Source: Oscillospiraceae bacterium (lineage in GTDB: Bacteria; Bacillota; Clostridia; Oscillospirales; Ruminococcaceae). Taken from it: a stretch of 49,070 nucleotides of DNA. The DNA lies in contig JAIEDQ010000040.1 of assembly GCA_029067895.1 (NCBI GenBank), positions 1 through 49,070 on the forward strand, in the 5' to 3' direction. Below are positions 34,885-41,739 of the stretch, one piece after another (the stretch's first letter is position 1; every line of letters starts with the position of its first letter). A program made the position numbers and the translations under genes. The notes below the pieces were generated by a model. The model was not told the origin of the DNA and did no database searches. It saw only the letters and a list, made by a program, of their open reading frames with translations.

Positions 34885-35754
34885 TTATATTCTCGGCACA
34901 TACGATCTTCTGTATTCCACGGGAGAACAGCCCCGTTCTCTTTTGAATATCCTGCTGAAATAATAAACGTCTCCGAAGCCCGCTGCTTCGGCAATTTCCG
35001 TAACTGACAGGGACGTCTCCGCAAGCATACGGCAGGCGGCTTTCATACGGACTCCGATAATATATTTTTTGACGGTCATGCCCGTGCTTTCCCTGAAAAC
35101 CGTGCAGATATGTTTGTATGAAATTCCGCACAGCTTTTCAACATCCGCCGAGGAAATTTCCTCCCGATAGTGCTTTTCGATATAGTCACGTATCCGCTCC
35201 GCATAGACGTTTGAGGTGTCCCGCGGACGGCTTTCTGCCTCTGTGCAGTGCAGAAAAATATCCCACAACAGCATTGAAGCGCGGGGAATATCCCCCCTGT
35301 TGTGAGCCGACGCAAGCATACGGAAAATCCGCTCCGCTTCGGAAAAATCCTCCTGCCTCAAAAGCTTGGGAAGCTCGATATACTGCTTTGAATCCCCGCC
35401 TTGCAGGTACACTCTGTCCGTCTCCGTTATCTGCGGCGGCTTGTAAGGACGCATATTGACCTCAGGCTCGGGACACAAAAAATGCGCATAGTACCAGACT
35501 GTCCCACGCTCAAAGGGCTTCTCTCCCCAGTGATGCACGCCGCCTTTCAGAAAGAAAATATCTCCCGCGGAAAGCCTGTAGGGCACGCCGTCCTCGATAA
35601 TTTCCATAGAGCCTTTCAAAAGCAAAATAACCACATTGCAGTCAAAAGTCCTGTTGATGTGTATTTCGTTTTCCCCCGCGGCGCAGCGGTCAGCTTCGCA
35701 AATAAAGGGCATTGCGGTGCAGGGTATCTTTATGCTGTGATTTTTTTCGGACAT
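34885..35754 (-). CDS. AraC-family transcriptional regulator
   Basis: 289 residues from the ATG at 35752-35754 with AGGTGA upstream. An N-terminal cupin sugar-sensing domain (about 10-120, with YRLSAGDIFFLKGGVHHWGEKPF) is joined to two helix-turn-helix motifs at the C-terminus (SADVEKLCGISYKHICTVFRE and SVTEIAEAAGFGDVYYFSRIF, ending GCSPVEYR). Location directly upstream of GH127 on the same strand suggests it activates that gene in response to arabinose-type sugars. That link is inference. Confidence 0.93.
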   Translation of the reverse strand: MSEKNHSIKIPCTAMPFICEADRCAAGENEIHINRTFDCNVVILLLKGSMEIIEDGVPYRLSAGDIFFLKGGVHHWGEKPFERGTVWYYAHFLCPEPEVNMRPYKPPQITETDRVYLQGGDSKQYIELPKLLRQEDFSEAERIFRMLASAHNRGDIPRASMLLWDIFLHCTEAESRPRDTSNVYAERIRDYIEKHYREEISSADVEKLCGISYKHICTVFRESTGMTVKKYIIGVRMKAACRMLAETSLSVTEIAEAAGFGDVYYFSRIFKRERGCSPVEYRRSYVPRI

Positions 35755-35788
35755 TTTTCTCACCTGCTTTTATGGGGTCTACAAAAAA

Positions 35789-35817
35789 ATTATACAATAC
35801 TTGCCTCGGGAAATCAA
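35789..35817 (-). promoter_or_regulatory. Promoter of the AraC-type regulator
   Basis: TTGATT (35817-35812), 17-nt spacer, TATAAT (35794-35789). Confidence 0.75.
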
Positions 35818-35846
35818 GTGATTTTTTTAAGCCGAATATTGTGCAG

Positions 35847-35893
35847 TAAAAACAGCCTGCGGTCACGTCCCGTACGGTTCGTATCGCAGGCTG
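35847..35893 (-). terminator. Terminator of the ExbB/ExbD-like operon
   Basis: CAGCCTGCG (35853-35861) pairs with CGCAGGCTG (35885-35893); on the minus strand the hairpin is followed by TTTTTA. Confidence 0.85.
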
Positions 35894-35896
35894 ATT

Positions 35897-36313
35897 TTAT
35901 TCCTCAATAATATTATGTAAAATATTTTTCTCGTCAAGCTTTGCTTCAAGATTTTCGCGGGCGGCAAGAGTTGCGGTATCGCTCAGATAGATATGTACCT
36001 CAATGTCTCCCTCAAGCTTGTCTATCTCTCCGATAAGCCCGTCAAGATCATAGGATTGATTGCTGTAAAGATAACCGTCGCCGTCAACAGTCACTTCAAC
36101 GAAAACAGCTTCCTGAACGGTAACTGCCTCCGTGGTCTCGGAAGTTTCCGAAACGGATGCATTTACCTGAACCGCTTCTCCGTCTCCGCTGCCTTTTCCG
36201 AAGCCAAGACCGTCCCCAAAGAAGTAAAGTATTGCCAATGCAATAAGTATCAATAAGATCAAAACCAATAAAAGCTTTCCGAACCCGCCTTTTTTCTTTT
36301 CAGTCTTTGCCAT
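35897..36313 (-). CDS. ExbD-like protein lacking the membrane aspartate
   Basis: 138 residues with GGAGG upstream. A basic N-terminus, one very hydrophobic helix (about 14-32, LLLVLILLILIALAILYFF) without any charged residue, a Ser/Thr/Glu linker, and an outside domain (about 68-138): VFVEVTVDGDGYLYSNQSYDL, LIGEIDKLEGDIEVHIYLSD, ARENLEAKLDEKNI. That strand-strand-helix-strand-helix order, with a dG.y.n..yd start, looks like the periplasmic domain of ExbD/TolR. It is the third gene of the ExbB/ExbD-like operon, 18 nt after the second. It may pair with the aspartate-bearing ExbD-like subunit as a force-transmitting partner. Homology is structural pattern only. Confidence 0.6.
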   Translation of the reverse strand: MAKTEKKKGGFGKLLLVLILLILIALAILYFFGDGLGFGKGSGDGEAVQVNASVSETSETTEAVTVQEAVFVEVTVDGDGYLYSNQSYDLDGLIGEIDKLEGDIEVHIYLSDTATLAARENLEAKLDEKNILHNIIEE

Positions 36314-36331
36314 TTTAAAACCTCCGTAATT

Positions 36332-36919
36332 TTATTTTCTGATCTCGGCGCAGTAAAATTTTTCATACACGCCGTTTACGTCCTTTATTTGGGGCAAAAA
36401 ATCTTCGGGAATATGTCCCGAGCCGTTATCGTGAAGATCGTACATAAAAACGGCTATTATCACGTCGTCTTTTTTAAAGCCGTTATTACCCAGAATGGTT
36501 ATTATTTCATTTTTCAGATCCATGCAATTTTCCGACGAGACCTCTCCGATCATGGTGCTGCCGTTCAGGACGGTTATATCCCAGTCGTCCCTGTTCCTCA
36601 TTTTCAGGTCTATTTTAAAGAGCACTCCCTTTTGAAAATTCATAAGGGCTTCCGCGTTGTCCACGGCATTTTTGTCGGCTTCGCGGAGCTTCTCCATTTC
36701 GCGTTCGGCTTCCTTTTGCCACTCCGCCTTTTCCTCCTCAAACTGCCGTCTGTCCGCTTCAAGCTGCTCAGACTGAGCGGCAGCTTCCTCAATCTGGGCG
36801 GCGGCTTCCGCTTTCGCTTCGTCCGAGGAAAATTTAAAATTGATAAGAAAGAAAAAAAGTATTATCATTGTGATATCCAGCAGAGCGGTAAAATCAAGGG
36901 ATATTTTACGCCTTTTCAT
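36332..36919 (-). CDS. ExbD/TolR/MotB-like stator subunit with coiled coil
   Basis: 195 residues from the ATG at 36917-36919 (GGGGGAG upstream). The start MKRRKISLDFTALLDITMII matches the ExbD helix: basic cytoplasmic tip, T-x-L-x-D with Asp15 in the membrane helix (15-33), the residue that carries the coupling ion in ExbD, TolR and MotB. A long charged coiled coil follows (about 38-90, Glu/Ala/Gln-rich), then a 100-residue outside domain with WDITVLNGSTMIG and DVIIAVFMYDLHDNGSG. The gene overlaps the ExbB-like gene by 14 nt, so expression is coupled. The coiled coil is not typical of ExbD and recalls MotB-like rods. Confidence 0.78.
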   Translation of the reverse strand: MKRRKISLDFTALLDITMIILFFFLINFKFSSDEAKAEAAAQIEEAAAQSEQLEADRRQFEEEKAEWQKEAEREMEKLREADKNAVDNAEALMNFQKGVLFKIDLKMRNRDDWDITVLNGSTMIGEVSSENCMDLKNEIITILGNNGFKKDDVIIAVFMYDLHDNGSGHIPEDFLPQIKDVNGVYEKFYCAEIRK

Positions 36920-37394
36920 TATTCTCCCCCGTTTCCTCCGACGTCTGACTGTCATCTTTTATTCTGATAAGGTAAAGCTCGTTGTTTTCATCAATTTTGG
37001 GACTTAAAAAGCTGTCCAGTATCTTAAACAGAAGTCCGAAAAACGCGCCCAGAAGCGTTGACGTAAGAGCCAGCAAAAAGCTGCCCGAGATCATTTCCGT
37101 ACCGCCCGACAAGTCAAGCTTCAAAAGAGAGTATATCGTACCAATCATTCCCAGCAGAGGAAAAGCCGATGTGAAATTCACATACAGGGCGTATAAAATT
37201 TCCTGACGCTTATGTCTTTTTTTCAGCTCGTTTCTTTTGCAGACGCTGCTTTCAAAATCACGCTCCAGATAACCGCTGAAGCTGCTGCTGTATTTAATTG
37301 TCATGGAAAAAACGACGGCTGTTAAAACTGCCCAGATATAAATTATCCAGTCGTATTTTAAAAAATTTCCGCCCAAAATTTCAAGCAAATTCAT
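36906..37394 (-). CDS. MotA/TolQ/ExbB-like channel subunit
   Basis: 162 residues from the ATG at 37392-37394; a more upstream ATG lies within the promoter. Three membrane helices: about 14-34, then the paired helices of the MotA/TolQ/ExbB core, NFTSAFPLLGMIGTIYSLL (about 70-90) and SGSFLLALTSTLLGAFFGLLF (about 103-125). The Gly/Pro/Thr pattern GMIGT and the Thr/Ser-rich third helix are the family marks of the ion path. A cytoplasmic loop between helices 1 and 2 is basic (CKRNELKKRHKRQE). It should form a pentamer around the ExbD-like helices. Small for the family, but complete. Confidence 0.8.
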   Translation of the reverse strand: MNLLEILGGNFLKYDWIIYIWAVLTAVVFSMTIKYSSSFSGYLERDFESSVCKRNELKKRHKRQEILYALYVNFTSAFPLLGMIGTIYSLLKLDLSGGTEMISGSFLLALTSTLLGAFFGLLFKILDSFLSPKIDENNELYLIRIKDDSQTSEETGENNEKA

Positions 37395-37415
37395 ATTGAC
37401 CCCATTCCTGCAAAT

Positions 37416-37444
37416 ATTATACAACATTTTTCCGCAAATTTCAA
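37416..37444 (-). promoter_or_regulatory. Promoter of the ExbB/ExbD-like operon
   Basis: TTGAAA (37444-37439), 17-nt spacer, TATAAT (37421-37416). Start near 37409 leaves a leader of only about 15 nt. The spacer contains TTGCGGAA, the octamer seen near azlC. Confidence 0.8.
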
Positions 37445-37460
37445 CAAATTTTGCATAAAA

Positions 37461-37775
37461 TTAAAAACACCTTATCAAAATCTCCGCAGCAAGCGCGGCA
37501 ATGCAAGCCGCTGCCGCAACTGCAAGCAGTCCCTTGTTTTTTATGGCAAGAAGCACCGCCGCGGCTATCCCCACCGAAGCCGAAGCAACGTTTCCCGTGG
37601 AATAAAAAGCCGCGGGGATAGTCATTGCTCCAAGCACCGCGTATGGCACGTAATACAGAAAATCCTTGACAAAGCGGGACTTTATTTTTTTTCTGAATAT
37701 CACAAACGGAAGCATTCGCACAAGATAGGTCACTCCCGCCATTACGCCGATGTAAGCAACAATACTCGTTGTCAT
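37461..37775 (-). CDS. azlD: Branched-chain amino acid exporter small subunit AzlD
   Basis: 104 residues, the usual AzlD length, with three or four membrane helices and the family motif YLVRMLPFVIF near residue 17 and YVPYAVLGAMTIPA. AzlD pairs with AzlC to export leucine, isoleucine, valine or analogues. Its ATG overlaps the azlC stop by four bases (ATGA). It ends 17 nt before the -35 box of the ExbB-like operon. Confidence 0.93.
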   Translation of the reverse strand: MTTSIVAYIGVMAGVTYLVRMLPFVIFRKKIKSRFVKDFLYYVPYAVLGAMTIPAAFYSTGNVASASVGIAAAVLLAIKNKGLLAVAAAACIAALAAEILIRCF

Positions 37776-38488
37776 TCCGCCTCAGCCTCCTTTCTACGGG
37801 GAAACCATATCGCTCCCGCCGCCGAAGCCGCAAGTGTACAGATGATTATTGCAAAGCCCGATGAGACGTGGGAGAATAACGGTATGTACCTAAGTCCGCA
37901 GCTCATTGCAGCAGAAACTATTACCGTGACCAGAACCCCGACGGATTTTCTTGCGGGAGGAATGAAAATTGCAATAAACATTCCGTAGATAGCTATGCCT
38001 AAAGCGGAGCGGAGAATTTCGGGCAGGACGCTTCCCGCAATGCCGCCCAAAAGCGTACCTAAAGACCAGCACAAAAACGGCAGCAGTATCAAGCCGTACA
38101 TATAACGGGGGGTTATCTCCTTTGGCTTTCCCGAAGCGACGGCGAAGATCTCGTCGGTGATGCCGAACGCCGCAAGAAACCTGTGGGGCGTGGTAAAGCC
38201 CGTGTCCAGCTTCTGGGACAGAGACAGACTCATCAGCGCATAGCGCATATTTATAATAAGCTGAGCCAGAGCCATTTCAAGCAGAGTTCCCGCGGCGGTG
38301 ATTATGCTCAGACCCGCCACCTGTCCCGCCGAGGTAAGATTTGTCATTGAGACGACCGTTGCCGCAAGAGCCGAAACTCCCTGTGTAACGGCGGCTATGC
38401 CGAAGCTGAAGGACACTGACAGGTATCCCAGTCCGATAGGCACGCCGTCGGCAAGTCCCTCCTTAAAGCCAAGCTTTTCCGATTCCAT
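37772..38488 (-). CDS. azlC: Branched-chain amino acid exporter large subunit AzlC
   Basis: 238 residues from the ATG at 38486-38488, with AGAGG seven bases upstream. Family signs: GLADGVPIGLGYLSVSFSFGIAA near the N-terminus, NLTSAGQVAGLSII, INMRYALMSLSLSQKL and GITDEIFAVA. About five to six membrane helices. Works with AzlD. A promoter and clustered TTGCGGAA sites lie upstream. Confidence 0.95.
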   Translation of the reverse strand: MESEKLGFKEGLADGVPIGLGYLSVSFSFGIAAVTQGVSALAATVVSMTNLTSAGQVAGLSIITAAGTLLEMALAQLIINMRYALMSLSLSQKLDTGFTTPHRFLAAFGITDEIFAVASGKPKEITPRYMYGLILLPFLCWSLGTLLGGIAGSVLPEILRSALGIAIYGMFIAIFIPPARKSVGVLVTVIVSAAMSCGLRYIPLFSHVSSGFAIIICTLAASAAGAIWFPRRKEAEAE

Positions 38489-38588
38489 GATCAAACCTCT
38501 TTTCAAACGCAGATAAATATAATAATAAACTCAATACATGCAGGCTGTTTCCGAACAGGCAAGCAAAATATTTACGCATATACAAATA

Positions 38589-38617
38589 ATTATATCACAT
38601 TTTGCGGAACTTGTCAT
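38589..38617 (-). promoter_or_regulatory. Promoter of azlCD
   Basis: ATGACA (38617-38612), 17-nt spacer, TATAAT (38594-38589), with TGATATAAT giving an extended -10. The rest of the divergent interval 38489-38810 holds only this promoter, the operator cluster and the ligase promoter. Confidence 0.7.
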
Positions 38618-38640
38618 TATTTTTGCAGAATATTCCGCAA
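38602..38640. promoter_or_regulatory. Candidate operator cluster of azlCD
   Basis: TTGCGGAA (38602-38609) in the promoter spacer, TTGCAGAA (38623-38630) exactly 21 nt further, and TTCCGCAA (38633-38640) on the other strand. The last two form the 18-nt near-palindrome TTGCAGAATATTCCGCAA, which directly precedes the -35 box. Confidence 0.5.
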
Positions 38641-38736
38641 AATATTTTACGTATCGGGAGGTTGCTTATTTACGGCGGTACGGTTCATTCCGTCAAAATG
38701 CACAAACACAGACAGTAAGGTTGTCCTTTCAGACTA

Positions 38737-38765
38737 TTGATTTTTACCCTTTAAAGTGTTATAAT
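38737..38765 (+). promoter_or_regulatory. Promoter of the acyl-CoA-synthetase-like ligase
   Basis: TTGATT (38737-38742), 17-nt spacer, TATAAT (38760-38765). Confidence 0.75.
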
Positions 38766-38810
38766 AATTGTATATATTTAAAATTTTGTAATTTAAGGAC
38801 GGTAATTTTT

Positions 38811-40445
38811 ATGCCAATTACGGAAATTCTTGAACAGAACTGTGAAAAATTCGGCGGCGACACCGCTCTGGTGGAGATCAATCCCGACATTCAGGAGACC
38901 CGCCGCGTCACATGGAAGGAGTACGAGCTGATAGAACCCGGTACGCTCTGCCACTACCGCCGCGAGATAACCTGGAACGTTTTCAACGAGAAGGCAAACC
39001 GCTTTGCAAACCTGCTGCTGAGCCGCGGCATCAAAAAGGGAGACAAGGTGGCTATACTGCTGATGAACTGCCTTGAATGGCTTCCCATATACTTCGGTAT
39101 ACTTAAAACCGGCGCGCTTGCAGTGCCGCTGAATTTCCGCTATACCTCCGATGAGATCAAGTACTGTCTCGACCTGTCCGAAAGCGACGTACTTGTTTTC
39201 GGTCCCGAATTTATCGGAAGAGTTGAGGAGATCGCCGACGATATCAGCAAGCACAGGCTTCTTTTCTTTGTGGGAGGAAACTGCCCCACCTTTGCGGAGG
39301 ACTACGACCGCCTTACCGCAAACTGCCCCAGCGTTTCACCCGACATAAAGCTGACCGACGACGACTACGCCGCGATATATTTTTCCTCGGGAACAACAGG
39401 CTTCCCCAAGGCGATACTCCACAAGCACATGAGCCTTATGCACTCTGCCCGCGTTGAGCAGAACCACCACGGTCAGACCAAGGACGATATCTTCCTGTGC
39501 ATTCCTCCGCTGTACCATACGGGCGCGAAAATGCACTGGTTCGGTTCTTTCCTTGTGGGAGGAAAATCCGTCCTCCTGAGAGGCGTAAAGCCAAAGACTA
39601 TCCTTGAAGCGGTATCCTCCGAGGAATGTACAATAGTATGGCTGTTAGTGCCGTGGGCGCAGGATATTTTGGACGCCATCGAAAGCGGCGAGATAAAGCT
39701 TTCCGACTACAAGACCAAACAGTGGAGACTTATGCATATCGGCGCACAGCCTGTTCCGCCCAGCCTTATCACACGATGGAAAAAATATTTCCCCGACCAT
39801 CTGTATGATACCAACTACGGTCTGAGCGAATCTATCGGTCCGGGCTGCGTACACCTGGGCGTGGAGAATATCCACAAGGTTGGCGCGATAGGCAAGGCGG
39901 GCTTCGGTTGGGAGACAAAGATAGTGGACGAGAACGGCGTTTCCGTTGAGCGGGGCAAGGTGGGCGAGCTTGCGGTAAAGGGTCCGGGTGTGATGACCTG
40001 CTACTACAACGACCCCGAGGCGACCGACGAAGTTCTCAAGGACGGCTGGCTCTTTACGGGCGATATGGCGCAGGAGGACGAGGACGGCTTCATCTTCCTT
40101 GTTGACCGCAAAAAGGACGTTATCATTTCGGGCGGCGAGAACCTTTATCCCGTTCAGATCGAGGACTTCCTCAGAGGTCACAGCGCGATAAAGGACGCGG
40201 CTGTAATAGGACTTCCCGACAAGCGTCTGGGAGAGATCGCCGCCGCAATTATCGAGATAAAGCCCGACCACAAATGCACCGAAGAGGAGATCGCGGCGTT
40301 CTGCAACGGTCTGCCCAGATACAAGCGTCCGCACAAGATCATTTTTGCGGACATTCCCAGAAATCCCACGGGCAAGATCGAGAAGCCCAAGCTTCGTGAG
40401 ATATACTGCGGCGAAAGCGTTGTTGCAAAGCAGAACAAAGGCTGA
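38811..40445 (+). CDS. AMP-forming acyl-CoA synthetase / ligase
   Basis: 544 residues from ATG 38811 (AAGGA ten bases upstream). The ANL-family core is complete: P-loop YFSSGTTGFPKA, A5 YGLSE, A7 WLFTGDMA, A8 DRKKDVIISGGENLYP, and the A10 lysine in NPTGKIEKPKL. Residues 25-50 contain a short unusual insert (ELIEPGTLCHYRR) between the first strand and ITWNVFNEKANRFANLL. The enzyme activates a carboxylic acid as acyl-AMP and transfers it to CoA; chain length is not predictable, though the sequence is nearest in look to medium or long-chain and benzoate-type ligases. Monocistronic with its own promoter. The stop codon lies inside the direct repeat at 40440. Confidence 0.9.
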   Translation: MPITEILEQNCEKFGGDTALVEINPDIQETRRVTWKEYELIEPGTLCHYRREITWNVFNEKANRFANLLLSRGIKKGDKVAILLMNCLEWLPIYFGILKTGALAVPLNFRYTSDEIKYCLDLSESDVLVFGPEFIGRVEEIADDISKHRLLFFVGGNCPTFAEDYDRLTANCPSVSPDIKLTDDDYAAIYFSSGTTGFPKAILHKHMSLMHSARVEQNHHGQTKDDIFLCIPPLYHTGAKMHWFGSFLVGGKSVLLRGVKPKTILEAVSSEECTIVWLLVPWAQDILDAIESGEIKLSDYKTKQWRLMHIGAQPVPPSLITRWKKYFPDHLYDTNYGLSESIGPGCVHLGVENIHKVGAIGKAGFGWETKIVDENGVSVERGKVGELAVKGPGVMTCYYNDPEATDEVLKDGWLFTGDMAQEDEDGFIFLVDRKKDVIISGGENLYPVQIEDFLRGHSAIKDAAVIGLPDKRLGEIAAAIIEIKPDHKCTEEEIAAFCNGLPRYKRPHKIIFADIPRNPTGKIEKPKLREIYCGESVVAKQNKG

Positions 40446-40464
40446 GTTGTCTATGCCGCCGTCT
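40440..40464 (+). repeat. 25-nt direct repeat, left copy
   Basis: Starts GGCTGAGTTGTCTATGCCGC; the right copy at 41616-41640 matches at 23 of 25 positions. The left copy includes the stop codon of the ligase gene. Confidence 0.7.
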
Positions 40465-40531
40465 ATAGTGAGTGGTTTGGCTAACGCAAAAATTCAACGC
40501 CGTTTCAAAAATGGCAGAAAGGAAATAATGT

Positions 40532-41533
40532 ATGGATATTCAATCTACTGCCGGCGCAAACCCATATATAACGCCTGTCCACACAAGATTAGACCTTACA
40601 GGCAAAAAAGTTGTCACTATTGCCGAGCTTATGGCGGAATATAGCTTTCAAGATGCTCTGAACGATCAATACATTGGAAAAGACGGCAAAGTAATAGATG
40701 TAAGCAAGTTGGACAGGATTCCGGTCGAAGAGCTGCTTGAAGGTTTGTACACGCCCGAATTCGACACCAATATAGAGAACGGTCTCAGGTATCAGAGAAG
40801 CTGCTTTGATTATACCAATTCGTGGGAATTTGCTAAGCTGACCGCAGCAGAAGATTTTACAGGAATGTCCGACTCCGAAATTTACAAGGCAATTTATGAA
40901 AAATATCAGTATTGCTACGGAAAGAATTTTTACTACAGCAAAGCAATAAGCTACCCGATAGCTACCTCGGAGTTTGACGACTATAATAAAATAATACGCC
41001 GCTTTAATAATGAAGTGGCTGCGGCTTTGGGCGGCGAAGAACAGGTAAAGGCTGCGCGTCGTGAGGCGTTGTACGGAGATATGAGTGACTATGAGGTTCG
41101 TCAAGCAATTATTGACGAATATGATCTTTCCGACGGAATGACTTTCCGTGAGCTTTACAAAATGACCTATGACATTTGGAAAGTAGGACTTGACGGCGGT
41201 TTGCACAACCGTTTGGACGAGCTTTTTTATGATTTCAGTACAGCCGAATCACGCGCAAACTGTGATAATATTGCCGCCCGTGAAAAATATCTTGACACTA
41301 AGGTAAGCGGAAAGTATTTCAGCGAGCTGCAAAAATTTTACGACAACGCTGTGTACAGAGGCAACGGTATCCTGCCCGAGTACAGTGCAGCGCTGAATCA
41401 AATCAAGGCAGCGTGCAGAGTAAGTTCGAGAGATATTTCGGTATCGTCTGTATCGTCGGCATCATCGGCATCGTCTGTATTATTAAGTTCGTTTGCTGCG
41501 AGATATAATTTACAATGGCTGAAGCTGCAATGA
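40532..41533 (+). CDS. Orphan protein of 333 residues, AT-richer than neighbours
   Basis: Start ATG 40532 with AAAGGAAA upstream. No signal peptide or membrane helix; the protein is soluble, acidic and rich in Tyr, Asp and Glu. Two internal related segments occur: GMSDSEIYKAIYEKYQYCYG (about 109-130) and DMSDYEVRQAIIDEYDLSDG (about 184-205), each followed by an aromatic-rich stretch. The C-terminus is a Ser/Ala low-complexity tract (SVSSASSASSVLLSS). I know no family. Its wobble positions carry more A/T than adjacent genes and the gene is bracketed by a 25-nt direct repeat, both hints of acquisition. A two-tier hairpin follows. Confidence 0.75.
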   Translation: MDIQSTAGANPYITPVHTRLDLTGKKVVTIAELMAEYSFQDALNDQYIGKDGKVIDVSKLDRIPVEELLEGLYTPEFDTNIENGLRYQRSCFDYTNSWEFAKLTAAEDFTGMSDSEIYKAIYEKYQYCYGKNFYYSKAISYPIATSEFDDYNKIIRRFNNEVAAALGGEEQVKAARREALYGDMSDYEVRQAIIDEYDLSDGMTFRELYKMTYDIWKVGLDGGLHNRLDELFYDFSTAESRANCDNIAAREKYLDTKVSGKYFSELQKFYDNAVYRGNGILPEYSAALNQIKAACRVSSRDISVSSVSSASSASSVLLSSFAARYNLQWLKLQ

Positions 41534-41545
41534 GGGTAAAGCTAT

Positions 41546-41586
41546 AAAGCATGATCTTATCCGTAAGATTTTATGCGTTATGCTTT
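41546..41586 (+). terminator. Two-tier hairpin after the orphan gene
   Basis: AAAGCAT (41546-41552) with ATGCTTT (41580-41586) outside, and ATCTTA/TAAGAT with loop TCCG (41554-41569) inside. Only a short T run, so termination is likely but not certain. Confidence 0.5.
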
Positions 41587-41615
41587 CCTGCTCCGATTAT
41601 CGTTATTTGTCTAAT

Positions 41616-41640
41616 GGCTGAGTTATCTATGCCGCCGTTT
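41616..41640 (+). repeat. 25-nt direct repeat, right copy
   Basis: Starts GGCTGAGTTATCTATGCCGC; partner of 40440-40464. Weak similarity continues about 18 nt further. Confidence 0.7.
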
Positions 41641-41739
41641 GCGGCAAGTACGGTCGCTTTGCTTCGGGACAAAAGAAAGATAAAATAAACAGTCCTGCGG
41701 AAACGGACTATGTTTTAATGTCCGAAAAGGAGAATTTCA

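Noticed and set aside
35897-37394. Zorya phage-defence system
   Set aside because: The ExbB/ExbD-like proteins are small, lack the large ZorA tail and the OmpA/MotB peptidoglycan motif of ZorB, and no ZorC, ZorD or ZorE follows.
40440-41640. Insertion sequence or transposon
   Set aside because: No transposase and no terminal inverted repeats; only a direct repeat, so mobility is left open.
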